Assembly: GCA_019118605.1 (NCBI GenBank)
Contig: DWYP01000049.1
Span: 62,001 to 126,000, forward strand
Source: Candidatus Alistipes faecavium
Lineage (GTDB): Bacteria > Bacteroidota > Bacteroidia > Bacteroidales > Rikenellaceae
DNA length: 64,000 nucleotides
Direction of reading: 5' to 3'
Part shown: piece after piece, positions 33,863 through 42,155 of the stretch
How positions within the stretch are numbered: the first letter of the stretch is position 1
How the letters are laid out: each line of letters begins with the position of its first letter
Translations under genes and position numbers: made by a program
The notes under the pieces: generated by a model
Databases searched by the model: none
Told to the model about the DNA's origin: nothing
What the model saw: only the letters and a program-made list of their open reading frames with translations

Positions 33863-33899
33863 AAATCCCTGTAAATCACAAATTTACAGGGATTTTTAT
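33863..33899 (+). terminator. Rho-independent terminator of tRNA-Ala
   Basis: AAATCCCTGTAAAT (33863-33876) pairs with ATTTACAGGGATTT (33882-33895) and runs into a T-rich tail, 20 bp after the tRNA. It also lies at the 3' side of the convergent AlkZ-related gene. Confidence 0.8.
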
Positions 33900-33950
33900 T
33901 TTGTCAGAATGCGGAATCGGCCATACGGCTCCGCGCGCCTTCCTCACCGT

Positions 33951-34619
33951 CTATTTGAGCAAAGCCTCCAGCATCGGTTCCGCCGCACCGGGCAGGATCC
34001 TCCGCAGCTGGCCGAGAAGCCGTTCGCGCGACGCCTCCGGTGAACGGCCGGGACGGCAGCACTCCGGGCCGAAAAGCGCTTCGGGCGTCGTGAGCAGCGA
34101 CCAGCCCCAGCCATACTCCCGGCCATGACGGTCGCGGGGATAGACGAAATCCTCCGTCACGATGTAGCCGCCCATCTCCAGACGGGTCACATAGGCGTCG
34201 AAGCGGCTCCGCATCTTCGGGCCCGTGAATCCGCACGCCGCACGCAGGTCGCGCGTAATGAGGCTCCCTTCGCTTTTCAGCACCTCGAGGATGCTCCGTC
34301 CGATGCTTCCCTCTTCGGGTTCGGGAGAGACGCTTCGCCGGTAGTTGCAGAAGTCGGGCCACCACGTACGGCTGATGAAGGCGGCCTTGCCGTTGAAAAA
34401 CTTCCCGTAGGCGCAGCCGCTCTCCTGCAGGATCGCTCCTTTCCACTCCCACAACGGCCACTCCCAACCCCCGTCGGGCAGGCGCGTGTACTGGCAATCC
34501 GCGTCGGTCACCTCCTCGGCCGACCAGCCCGGAATCCCCATGCGCAGCAGGGGAAGGAAGCCCACTTCGTTGATGTAATCGATCAACTCGGGGCACGAAT
34601 GCAAAAGTTCCCGTTTCAT
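33951..34619 (-). CDS. AlkZ-related protein (winged-helix, putative DNA glycosylase relative)
   Basis: A 222-residue cytosolic protein. It matches the small AlkZ-related group: an N-terminal INEVGFLPLLRMGIPGWSAEE segment, WEWKGAILQESGCAYGKFFNGKAAFISRTWWPDFCNYRR near residue 55-95, a winged-helix-like region (SLITRDLRAACGF), and DRHGREYGWGWSLLTTPEALFG near 165. AlkZ/AlkX-type proteins excise DNA interstrand crosslinks or alkylated bases, but these short relatives lack demonstrated activity. The gene is convergent with tRNA-Ala and divergent from the aromatic amino acid operon, about 500 bp from its promoter; that gap shows no other gene. Confidence 0.7.
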   Translation of the reverse strand: MKRELLHSCPELIDYINEVGFLPLLRMGIPGWSAEEVTDADCQYTRLPDGGWEWPLWEWKGAILQESGCAYGKFFNGKAAFISRTWWPDFCNYRRSVSPEPEEGSIGRSILEVLKSEGSLITRDLRAACGFTGPKMRSRFDAYVTRLEMGGYIVTEDFVYPRDRHGREYGWGWSLLTTPEALFGPECCRPGRSPEASRERLLGQLRRILPGAAEPMLEALLK

Positions 34620-35116
34620 GATCCGATCTCTCCGTTAATCCGTCTTTTCACCGCCGGCGGCTTCCCTGCATGGCGCCCCCGATTGCGGCCTTCCGACTTT
34701 CGGTCTACCAAAGTTACACATTTCGCGCGGGCTTTCCTCGTACTCCAACGGAAATATCGTCTCCGAAAAAGGAACCGGACGGAAAAATCGGGGAATACGG
34801 CCCGGACATGAAAAAACCGTCCCCTGGACAGGGGAATCGTATTCTCCACTACAAAGGCACGGACAAGATGCCGCCCTGCAGCCCTTTCCGGTTGCAGGTT
34901 TTGCCCGTCCGTCGGCACGGGGCAAACACGGGGCAGGCGTCGGACAGGTACCGGGGTGATCGTCCCGGCATGCGCCTTCCGATCCGAAGCGCTTCGGGCG
35001 CCAAATGCGGCGGCCCCGCACCGGCGCGGCACGCCCCAAATCCGGCCCGCGCAGGGGCGTGCCCCCTCTCCGGGCAGGACAATCCACACTCCCGAAGCAG
35101 AAAAACATCCCAAAAG

Positions 35117-35147
35117 TTTGTTTTTTTCGATTATTTCGCTACTTTTG
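35117..35147 (+). promoter_or_regulatory. Promoter of the phe leader and aromatic operon
   Basis: TTTG at 35117-35120 and TACTTTTG at 35140-35147 with exactly 19 bp between them fit the Bacteroidota consensus at both boxes. The start of transcription would be near 35153, giving about 25 nt before the leader-peptide ATG at 35178. Confidence 0.75.
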
Positions 35148-35177
35148 CTCCAAGCAATACGACAAGATGCCTTTCGC

Positions 35178-35258
35178 ATGAGAGCTTACGGTTTCGCATA
35201 CTTCTTTTTTTACTTTTTCTTTTACGGCAAAAGAACGAGCGGGATCGCATGGAATTGA
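35178..35258 (+). CDS. Phe/Tyr-rich attenuation leader peptide
   Basis: A 26-codon ORF, too short for routine calling, that begins MRAYG and contains the run FAYFFFYFFFY: seven Phe and four Tyr among residues 4-16. It ends GKRTSGIAWN. It lies between a consensus promoter and a terminator hairpin, directly upstream of prephenate dehydratase and DAHP synthase-chorismate mutase, the enzymes whose end products are Phe and Tyr. This matches pheL/pheST-type leader peptides: scarcity of charged tRNA-Phe or tRNA-Tyr should stall the ribosome on these codons. The peptide itself probably has no other function. A longer in-frame ORF from 34956 exists, but the promoter position favours the short one. Confidence 0.82.
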   Translation: MRAYGFAYFFFYFFFYGKRTSGIAWN

Positions 35259-35326
35259 CTGTATGAAATTAAAATAATATAGTATATGACACGAAAATCC
35301 CGCTCGGCTCGAGCGGGATTTTTTTT
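35236..35326 (+). promoter_or_regulatory. Transcription attenuator of the aromatic operon
   Basis: Segment 2, CGAGCGGGAT at 35236-35245 (inside the last codons of the leader peptide), and segment 4, CGAGCGGGAT at 35310-35319, are identical. Segment 3, ATCCCGCTCG at 35297-35306, can pair with either. Pairing 3:4 gives a terminator with a 13 bp stem (AAAATCCCGCTCG/CGAGCGGGATTTT) and eight T at 35319-35326. Pairing 2:3 forms an antiterminator. A ribosome stalled on the Phe/Tyr codons (35187-35225) leaves segment 2 free; one at the stop codon (35256) covers it. Confidence 0.82.
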
Positions 35327-35339
35327 CGAATTAACCGCT

Positions 35340-36185
35340 ATGGAAAGAATCGCCATCCAGGGCGTCGCCGGATGCTACCACGAAACCGCCGCACGCCGAT
35401 ATTTCGCCGACCGCGAGGTCGAAACCATTCCCTGCATGAGCTTCAACGAACTCTTCGACCGCATGGCGGAGGACCGCAGCCTGCTGGGCATCGCCGCCAT
35501 CGAGAACACCATCGCCGGAAGCCTGCTGCCCAACTACGAACTGCTCCAGCAGAGCCACGCCCGCATCGTGGGAGAGAAGAAGCTGCGCATCTCGCACGTC
35601 ATCGCCGCGCTGCCCGGGCAGACGCTCGACGAGATCCGCGAAGTGCACTCGCACCCCATCGCCCTGATGCAGTGCGGGGAGTTTCTCAAGACGCGGCCCG
35701 GGCTGAAGATCGTCGAGCGGGCCGACACCGCCGACAGCGCCCGGGAGATTGCCGAAGAATGCCTGGCGGGCACCGCGGCGATCTGCGGAGCCGAGGCTGC
35801 CGAGATGTACGGGCTCGAAATCCTCCAACGCGGCATCGAAACCAACAAGCACAACTTCACGCGCTTCCTGCTGCTGGCCGACGACTCCCGGGCCGGGGAG
35901 TTTGCCGACACGGCGCACGCCAACAAGGCGTCGCTGGTCTTCACCCTCCGCCACTCGCAGGGAAGCCTCTCGAAGGTCCTGACCGTCCTTTCGTTCTACG
36001 AAATCAACCTCACGAAGATCCAGTCCCTGCCGATCATCGGCCGCGAATGGGAGTACCGGTTCTACGTCGACGTGACGTTCGACGACCGGCTCCGCTACAG
36101 GCAGTCCATCGACGCCGCCCGGCCGCTGACCAGCGACTTCCGGATCCTGGGCGAATATGCCGAATGCCCGAATCCCGTCCTCTGA
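35340..36185 (+). CDS. pheA: Prephenate dehydratase
   Basis: A 281-residue monofunctional prephenate dehydratase, converting prephenate to phenylpyruvate. The catalytic PDT domain (1-180) shows IAIQGVAGCYHETAARRYF, AAIENTIAGSLLPNYELLQ, SHPIALMQCGEFL, and the TRF motif in KHNFTRFLLL. An ACT regulatory domain (about 195-275) contains SLVFTLRHSQGSLSKVLTVLSFYEINLTKIQSLPI, the Phe-binding site for feedback inhibition. The ATG at 35340 lies 14 bp after the attenuator T-run; an in-frame ATG at 35286 would encode through the terminator and is unlikely. It is followed 61 bp later by DAHP synthase-chorismate mutase. Confidence 0.94.
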   Translation: MERIAIQGVAGCYHETAARRYFADREVETIPCMSFNELFDRMAEDRSLLGIAAIENTIAGSLLPNYELLQQSHARIVGEKKLRISHVIAALPGQTLDEIREVHSHPIALMQCGEFLKTRPGLKIVERADTADSAREIAEECLAGTAAICGAEAAEMYGLEILQRGIETNKHNFTRFLLLADDSRAGEFADTAHANKASLVFTLRHSQGSLSKVLTVLSFYEINLTKIQSLPIIGREWEYRFYVDVTFDDRLRYRQSIDAARPLTSDFRILGEYAECPNPVL

Positions 36186-36246
36186 AAACCCGCAAACAGG
36201 CAAAACAAGGAAAAACGAATACAAACAAAAATAACTCATCAACACC

Positions 36247-37308
36247 ATGAACGATCTTCAACCTATCGCACTCCCGGGGATTGATCCCCGACGTCCCCTG
36301 GTCATTGCCGGCCCCTGCAGCGCCGAAACCGAAGAACAGGTACTCGATACGGCCCGCGCCCTGGCCGCCGAAGGCATCCGCATCTACCGTGCGGGGCTCT
36401 GGAAACCCCGCACCAAACCGGGAGGTTTCGAAGGTGTCGGCACCGCAGGCATTCCGTGGATGCAGCGCGTGAAGCGCGAAACAGGCATGTACACGGCCAC
36501 CGAGGTGGCGACGCGCGACCATGTCGTCGCAGCACTCAAGGGCGGCATCGACGTCCTCTGGATCGGGGCCCGCACGGCCGCAAACCCCTTCGCCATGCAG
36601 GAGATCGCCGACGCCCTGCGCGGGCAGGATGTCCCGGTGCTGGTGAAGAACCCCGTAAGCCCCGACCTCGAGCTCTGGATCGGAGCCATCGAACGCATCC
36701 ACAACGCCGGGATCCGCCGTCTGGCGGCCATTCACCGCGGCTTCACATCCATCGACAAGAGCATCTACCGCAACCACCCGATGTGGGCAATACCCATCGA
36801 GCTGCACCGCCGGCTTCCGTCGCTGCCGATCTTCTGCGACCCGAGCCACATCGGCGGCAAGCGCGAGCTGATCGCCCCGCTGTCGCAGCAGGCCATGGAT
36901 TTGGGTTTCGACGGCCTGATCGTCGAGTCGCACTGCTCGCCCGACTGCGCCTGGAGCGACAAGGCCCAGCAGGTGACGCCCGACGTGCTGGCCTACATCA
37001 TCCGCAACCTGGTGATCCGCGACGAGACGATCACCACCGAAAGCCTCAACGAACTGCGCGACAAGATCGACAAGCTCGACGACCAGCTGCTCGAGCTGCT
37101 CGCCCGCCGCATGCGCGTGTCGCGCGACATCGGGCAGTACAAGAAGGAGCACAACATGCCGGTGCTGCAGGCCCAGCGCTACGAGGAGCTGCTCGACAAG
37201 CGCGCCCGGCAGGCCGTGCAGATGGGCATGGACCGCGAGTTCATGCGCTCGGTGCTCCAGGCCATCCACGAGGAGTCGGTGCGCCAGCAGATGGAGGTTC
37301 TGGGCTGA
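36247..37308 (+). CDS. Bifunctional DAHP synthase / chorismate mutase
   Basis: A 353-residue fusion. Residues 1-255 are a type I-beta 3-deoxy-7-phosphoheptulonate synthase (VIAGPCSAETEEQ, YRAGLWKPRTKPGGFEGVG, WIGARTAANPFAMQEIA, FCDPSHIGGKRELI). Residues about 265-350 are an AroQ-type chorismate mutase (LNELRDKIDKLDDQLLELLARRMRVSRDIGQYKKEHNMPVLQ). It performs the first step of the shikimate pathway and the chorismate-to-prephenate step. The mutase domain often acts as the feedback sensor. It shares the attenuated operon with pheA, so entry and Phe/Tyr branch are controlled together. Confidence 0.94.
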   Translation: MNDLQPIALPGIDPRRPLVIAGPCSAETEEQVLDTARALAAEGIRIYRAGLWKPRTKPGGFEGVGTAGIPWMQRVKRETGMYTATEVATRDHVVAALKGGIDVLWIGARTAANPFAMQEIADALRGQDVPVLVKNPVSPDLELWIGAIERIHNAGIRRLAAIHRGFTSIDKSIYRNHPMWAIPIELHRRLPSLPIFCDPSHIGGKRELIAPLSQQAMDLGFDGLIVESHCSPDCAWSDKAQQVTPDVLAYIIRNLVIRDETITTESLNELRDKIDKLDDQLLELLARRMRVSRDIGQYKKEHNMPVLQAQRYEELLDKRARQAVQMGMDREFMRSVLQAIHEESVRQQMEVLG

Positions 37309-37450
37309 CCCCTGCAGGGAGCCGCCGCACCCCCTCCGGATCCCCGTCCGCCGCGGGCCGGGTCGTTCGCGATCCGGCGTCCGGGCGGGCGGGGTTTGTT
37401 ACATTTGCGTTAAATGTCCCGGAGCGGAGGTGCGGCGTCGGCAAAATTCG

Positions 37451-37458
37451 TAATTTTG
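37451..37458 (+). promoter_or_regulatory. -7 element TAATTTTG for the PhoB-like operon
   Basis: A TAnnTTTG match 24 bp before the ATG of the response regulator. The -33 region lacks a clear TTTG. Confidence 0.45.
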
Positions 37459-37482
37459 CACCGAACCAAAATCCCGGATCCG

Positions 37483-38163
37483 ATGGCAAAACACAAAATC
37501 CTGGTAGTCGACGACGAGGAGTCGCTGTGCGAAATCCTGCAGTTCAACCTCGAGGTCGACGGGTACGACGTCGATGTGGCCTACAGCGCCGAACAGGCCC
37601 TCGGGATGCCCCTCGAGGAGTATTCGCTGATCCTGCTCGACGTCATGATGGGCGAGATGAGCGGTTTCCGCATGGCGCACCTGCTCAAGGCGAAGCCCGA
37701 AACGGCACGGATTCCCATCATCTTCTGCACGGCGAAGGATACCGAGGACGACGTCGTAACGGGGCTCAACCTCGGGGCCGACGACTACATCTCCAAGCCC
37801 TTCTCGATCCGCGAGGTGCTGGCCCGCGTGCGCAGCGTCCTGCGCCGCACGGCGGCCGGAGACGCCGAATCCGGGAAGATCGGATTCGAAGGGCTTCAGA
37901 TGGACCTCCGCAGGAAGGTCTGCACGCTCGACGGCAAGGAGATGCCGCTGACGAAAAAGGAGTTCGAGATCCTGGCGCTGCTGCTCTCGAACCGCGGCGT
38001 GATCTTCTCGCGCGAGGAGATCCTGCGCCGCATCTGGAGCGACGAAGTCATCGTCCTCGACCGCACGGTCGACGTCAACATCACCCGCCTGCGGCGGAAA
38101 ATCGGACCCTACGGAGAACATGTCGTCACGCGGCTCGGGTATGGCTACGGGTTCGAAGATTAG
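37483..38163 (+). CDS. OmpR/PhoB-family response regulator
   Basis: A 226-residue regulator. The receiver domain (KILVVDDEESL, phospho-acceptor Asp in LILLDVMMGE near 53, Lys in DYISKPF near 104) is joined to a winged-helix OmpR-type DNA-binding domain (LTKKEFEILALLLSNRGVIFSREEIL, TVDVNITRLRRKIG, TRLGYGYGFED). The kinase gene starts inside its 3' end. Because a Pit-family phosphate transporter lies next downstream, it is probably a PhoB-like regulator of phosphate starvation; this is inferred. ATG at 37483 chosen (MAKHKILVV). Confidence 0.9.
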   Translation: MAKHKILVVDDEESLCEILQFNLEVDGYDVDVAYSAEQALGMPLEEYSLILLDVMMGEMSGFRMAHLLKAKPETARIPIIFCTAKDTEDDVVTGLNLGADDYISKPFSIREVLARVRSVLRRTAAGDAESGKIGFEGLQMDLRRKVCTLDGKEMPLTKKEFEILALLLSNRGVIFSREEILRRIWSDEVIVLDRTVDVNITRLRRKIGPYGEHVVTRLGYGYGFED

Positions 38164-39589
38164 GCTCTCCTACCACCGGAGGCTCTTTTTGCTGCTCATC
38201 GCCTTCTCCTGGACGCTGATGGGCTGTTTCATCCTGTTCCAGTACGGGCGGGAGAAGCTCTTCAAGGCCGAGTCGCTCAACGGACAGCTGCAGCTCTTCA
38301 ACCAGCGGCTGCTCGAGGCCCTGCGCAACGGCGCAGATCCCGCGGACTTCATCGCCGGGCACGGCAGCCGCTATCCGGAACTGCGCGTGACGCTGATCGG
38401 CCTCGACGGGAATGTCGTCTACGACAATTCGCTCGACTCCCTGCCCTCCTCGAACCACCTCGACCGCGAGGAGGTCGTCGAGGCGATGAACCGCGGCACG
38501 GGATACACCATTCGCCGCCATTCGGAAAGCACGCACCGCTACTACTTCTATTCCGCGATGAAGGGCCGCAGCCACATCATCCGCACGGCCGTGCCCTACA
38601 CCGTCACGCTGCGCGACGTGCTCTCGGCCGACAGCGCATTCCTGTGGTTCATGCTCGGGATCACGCTGCTGATGAGCATCGCGGGGTTCTTCGCCACCCG
38701 CCGCCTGGGACACAACATCATCCGGCTGAACGAATTCGCCGAGCGCGCCGAGCGCGGCGAGCGGATCGACGACCTCCCGCCCTTCCCGCACGACGAGCTG
38801 GGCGAGATCTCGAACCACATCATCCGCCTTTATGCCCGGCTGCAGAAGACCACCGCGGACCGCGACCGCGAACACGCCCTGGCCCTGCACGAGGAGCAGG
38901 AGAAGATCCGCATCAAGAAGCAGCTGACGAACAACATCAACCACGAGCTGAAGACCCCCGTGGCCGTGATTCAGGGTTATCTGGAGACGCTGCTCGCGCG
39001 TCCGGATCTCGAGGAGTCGAAACGCACCGACTTCCTCGCCAAGAGCATGGAGCAGATCGAGCGCCTCCGAAGGCTGCTGTCCGACGTTGCGACGATCACC
39101 CGCATGGACGAGGCGAGCCAGCTGATCCGCAAGGAGCCCGTCGTGCTCAACGACCTGATCCAGGAGGCCGTGGCCGACATGGAGCTGCGGCCCGAATCGC
39201 AGCGGCTGCGCGTGCACATCGACATCCCCCGGCGTATCGAACTCGTCGGGAACCCGTCGCTGCTGGGTTCGATCTTCCGCAACCTCACGGACAACGCCGT
39301 CGCCTATTCCGGGGGCCGCGACCTTTACATCGGCCTGGTGGACGACTCGCCCGAGTCGTGCACGCTGCTCTTCGCCGACAACGGCATCGGCGTCGAGGAG
39401 GAGCACCTGCCGCACCTCTTCGAACGGTTCTACCGCGTGGACAAGGGGCGCTCGCGCAAGCTCGGGGGAACGGGACTCGGACTGGCGATCGTCAAGAACG
39501 CCGTGATGATCCACGGAGGCACGATCGAGGCCCGGAACCGCGCCATGGGAGGCCTGGAGTTCGTCTTCACGCTCCGCAAGCGGAGCTGA
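38141..39589 (+). CDS. PhoR-like sensor histidine kinase
   Basis: A 482-residue kinase. A membrane helix at about residues 14-33 (LFLLLIAFSWTLMGCFILF) and a second at about 165-185 (FLWFMLGITLLMSIAGFFA) enclose an extracytoplasmic sensor domain. HAMP-like and HisKA domains follow, with the phospho-acceptor His in NNINHELKTPVAVIQGYLE near 270. The HATPase domain has the N-box NLTDNAVAYSGG, G1 FADNGIGVEEEHL and G2 GTGLGLAIVKN. It overlaps the response regulator gene by 23 bp. An ATG at 38120 would add seven residues. The pairing with a phosphate transporter suggests a PhoR role. Confidence 0.9.
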   Translation: MATGSKIRLSYHRRLFLLLIAFSWTLMGCFILFQYGREKLFKAESLNGQLQLFNQRLLEALRNGADPADFIAGHGSRYPELRVTLIGLDGNVVYDNSLDSLPSSNHLDREEVVEAMNRGTGYTIRRHSESTHRYYFYSAMKGRSHIIRTAVPYTVTLRDVLSADSAFLWFMLGITLLMSIAGFFATRRLGHNIIRLNEFAERAERGERIDDLPPFPHDELGEISNHIIRLYARLQKTTADRDREHALALHEEQEKIRIKKQLTNNINHELKTPVAVIQGYLETLLARPDLEESKRTDFLAKSMEQIERLRRLLSDVATITRMDEASQLIRKEPVVLNDLIQEAVADMELRPESQRLRVHIDIPRRIELVGNPSLLGSIFRNLTDNAVAYSGGRDLYIGLVDDSPESCTLLFADNGIGVEEEHLPHLFERFYRVDKGRSRKLGGTGLGLAIVKNAVMIHGGTIEARNRAMGGLEFVFTLRKRS

Positions 39590-39713
39590 ACCGCCGAAAG
39601 TCCCTCCGGAAGGGGCCTCCGGACGCATTTCACACCTACGAAACGGGGCTGTCACCGGATTGTCATATCGGTTTCGGATCTTTGCCGATGAAAACCCGAT
39701 ACGAAGCAATTCC

Positions 39714-41969
39714 ATGTCTGCTCTTTTCACCGTCATCGTCATCATTCTGGCCGTCCTGGCCGTGATCGGCATCGTCGTCGGCGTGGCCAACGACGCCGTC
39801 AACTTCCTCAATTCGGCCCTCGGATCGAAAGTCGCTCCCCGGCGCGTCATCCTCTGGGTCGCCGCCGCCGGAATCCTCGTCGGAACGCTCACCTCGAGCG
39901 GCATGATGGAGGTCGCGCGCAGCGGCGTCTTCTACCCCGCAGCCTTCGGATTCCGCGAGATCATGATGCTGTTCCTCGGCATGATGCTCGGGAACGTCCT
40001 GCTGATCGACCTCTACAACACCCTCGGGCTCCCCACCTCGACCACCGTCTCGATGGTCTTCGGACTGCTGGGAGCCGCCGTGGCCGCCGCGCTCTTCCGC
40101 ATCTCGGGCGACGCCGGGCTCTCGATCCACCACCTCTCGGAGTTCATCAACACGGGGAAGGCCATGGTCATCATCGCGGCGATCCTGCTCTCCGTGGCCC
40201 TGGCCTTCGCCTCAGGAGTGCTCTTCATGTACATCTCGCGGTTGATCTTTTCGTTCCGCTACCATCCGGTATTCCGCCGCTGGGGCGCCGTATGGTGCGG
40301 CATCTCCCTCGCAGGCATCCTCTACTTCGCGCTCTTCAAGGGGCTGAAAAGCTCCGGGCTCATCCCCACGTCCGTCTCCGAAGATGTCGGCGAGCACGTC
40401 CTGCTGACGCTCCTCGCATTCTGGGCCGGGGCGTCGCTCCTGCTGTGGATCCTCCAGCGCATGCGTTTCAACATCATGCGCATCACCATCCTCTCGGGAA
40501 CCTTCTCCCTGGCCCTCGCCTTCGCGGGGAACGACCTGGTGAACTTCATCGGCGTGCCGCTGGCCGGATATGACGCCTGGCAGATCGCCCGCGAGGCCGG
40601 GAGCGAGACGCTGATGATGGGAGAACTCGCCAGCCCCGCCCGCGCGAACTTCCTGCTGCTGGGAATCTCGGGCGTCATCATGGTGCTCACGCTCTTCTTC
40701 TCGAAGAAGTCGCAGCACGTCACCGAAACGGAGCTCTCGCTGGCCTCCCAGCACGAAGAGGACGAGCGCTTCGGCTCGACATTCGTCTCGCGCAGCCTTG
40801 TCCGCGCGACGCTCCTGCTGAACAACTTCTGGACGGGCGTCATCCCCGCACGCATGCAGCGGGCCATCGACCGGCGCTTCGAGCCGCTGCCCGCCGAGGA
40901 ACGGTCGTCGGCGCCCTACGACATGATCCGCGCCGTGGTGAACCTCACGGCCGCCTCGATCCTGATCGCCATCGCCACCTCCTACAAGCTCCCGCTCTCG
41001 ACGACCTACGTGGTCTTCATGGTCGCCATGGGGTCGTCGCTCGCCGACCGCTCGTGGGGCCGCGAGAGCGCCGTTTACCGCATCACGGGCGTCATGGCCG
41101 TGATCTCGGGATGGTTCATCACGGCCCTCGGGGGATTCCTCATCGCCCTGGGCGTCACGGCCCTGCTGCTCTGGGGCGGATGGATCGCCGTCGCAGTTCT
41201 CACGGCGCTGTGCGCCTGGCTGCTCATACGCAGCCACCGCAAGGTTCCCGAGACGAAGGAAGAGACGGCACCCTCGCCGCTCGAGAAGGCCGAGACGCCC
41301 GCGGAGGTGCTGCACACCTGCATCGGCGAGGTCTGCGGCACGATGCAGGAGGTGACGCGCATCTACAACCGCACGCTGGTGGCCGTATTCAAGGAGAACC
41401 GCAAGGTGCTCAAGGAGATGGTGCGCGATTCGAACCGGCTCTTCGAGGAGGCCCGCGAGCGGAAATACGGACTGACCCCGACCCTGCGGCGCCTGCAGCA
41501 GTGCGACATCGACACGGGGCACTTCTACGTCCAGGTGACCGATTACCTCTCGGAGGTGACCAAAGCGCTGATCCACATCACGCGCCCCTCGTTCGAGCAC
41601 ATCGACAACAACCACGAAGGGCTGTCGAAGGAGCAGATCGTCGACCTGATGCGTGTGAACGATCAGGTGGAGGCGATCTTCGTGAAAATCAACACGATGC
41701 TCGCCTCGGAGGACTTCTCGGAACTCGACGTGGTGCTCGAGATGCGCGACCGGCTCTTCGACACGATCGTCGAGGCGATCAAGAACCAGCTGCGGAGGAT
41801 CCACAACGATCCCCGGACGAGCACCCGGGCGGGCGTCCTCTACCTGACGATCCTCAACGAGACGAAGACCATGGTACTGCAGTCGCGCAACCTGCTCAAG
41901 TCGCAGATCTACTTCCTGCACGAAAAGGAGGTCGCCATGCCGCATCCGGGCGATACCACACAAATGTAA
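39714..41969 (+). CDS. Pit-family inorganic phosphate transporter with PhoU-like C-terminal domain
   Basis: A 751-residue inner-membrane permease. About ten hydrophobic segments cover residues 1-520. The family signature GVANDAVNFLNSALGSKVAP lies near residue 20 and its inverted counterpart FAGNDLVNFIGVPLAG near 265; both halves also show TSTTVSMVFGLLGAA- or STTYVVFMVAMGSSLADR-type helices. Residues about 525-751 form a cytoplasmic helical domain resembling PhoU/YkaA (EVCGTMQEVTRIYNRTLVAVFKENRK, VLEMRDRLFDTIVEAIKNQLRR). Such Pit-PhoU fusions occur in Bacteroidota. It moves phosphate with protons or sodium and is located directly after the PhoB/PhoR-like pair, 124 bp downstream. Confidence 0.9.
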   Translation: MSALFTVIVIILAVLAVIGIVVGVANDAVNFLNSALGSKVAPRRVILWVAAAGILVGTLTSSGMMEVARSGVFYPAAFGFREIMMLFLGMMLGNVLLIDLYNTLGLPTSTTVSMVFGLLGAAVAAALFRISGDAGLSIHHLSEFINTGKAMVIIAAILLSVALAFASGVLFMYISRLIFSFRYHPVFRRWGAVWCGISLAGILYFALFKGLKSSGLIPTSVSEDVGEHVLLTLLAFWAGASLLLWILQRMRFNIMRITILSGTFSLALAFAGNDLVNFIGVPLAGYDAWQIAREAGSETLMMGELASPARANFLLLGISGVIMVLTLFFSKKSQHVTETELSLASQHEEDERFGSTFVSRSLVRATLLLNNFWTGVIPARMQRAIDRRFEPLPAEERSSAPYDMIRAVVNLTAASILIAIATSYKLPLSTTYVVFMVAMGSSLADRSWGRESAVYRITGVMAVISGWFITALGGFLIALGVTALLLWGGWIAVAVLTALCAWLLIRSHRKVPETKEETAPSPLEKAETPAEVLHTCIGEVCGTMQEVTRIYNRTLVAVFKENRKVLKEMVRDSNRLFEEARERKYGLTPTLRRLQQCDIDTGHFYVQVTDYLSEVTKALIHITRPSFEHIDNNHEGLSKEQIVDLMRVNDQVEAIFVKINTMLASEDFSELDVVLEMRDRLFDTIVEAIKNQLRRIHNDPRTSTRAGVLYLTILNETKTMVLQSRNLLKSQIYFLHEKEVAMPHPGDTTQM

Positions 41970-42003
41970 CGGGGCCGTTACCGGCATGACACCGCGGCCC
42001 CGT
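41969..42003 (+). terminator. Stem-loop after the phosphate transporter gene
   Basis: ACGGGGCCG (41969-41977) pairs with CGGCCCCGT (41995-42003) around a 17-nt loop, beginning at the stop codon. There is no U-tract, so termination efficiency is uncertain. Confidence 0.4.
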
Positions 42004-42010
42004 ATCTTTG
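42003..42010 (+). promoter_or_regulatory. -7 element TATCTTTG upstream of a candidate small RNA
   Basis: A perfect TAnnTTTG match in a region without a downstream plus-strand protein gene. It precedes a structured segment that ends in a terminator-like hairpin. Confidence 0.45.
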
Positions 42011-42015
42011 CGGCG

Positions 42016-42110
42016 TGAACCCCGAGAGGGTCGTTCACGAGATGGTTTTAGGTTACATAAGTAGGTTTATGGGAGATGCAGCGACGCGACGTCGCGGCAT
42101 CTTCGTTTTT
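42016..42110 (+). ncRNA. Candidate small structured RNA
   Basis: Downstream of TATCTTTG, the region starts with a compact hairpin: GTGAAC with GTTCAC (42015-42038), capped by CCC-GAGA-GGG, which is a GNRA tetraloop. About 35 nt of A/T-richer sequence follow. It ends with AGATGC-A-GCGAC paired to GTCGC-G-GCATCT (42074-42102, one A-G mismatch) and TTCGTTTTT, an intrinsic-terminator shape pointing to the plus strand. No protein frame of note is present, and the next gene (42156) is on the other strand. It could instead be an extended 3' region of the transporter mRNA. No known RNA family was recognised. Confidence 0.4.
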
Positions 42111-42155
42111 CGGGGGAGGGAGCGAAGGACTCCCCGCACCGGAACGCCCCACCTC

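Noticed and set aside
34616..35179. Several 100-200 codon ORFs on both strands in the gap before the phe leader
   Set aside because: They overlap each other, lack motifs and cover the promoter; only the 26-codon leader peptide fits the regulatory layout.
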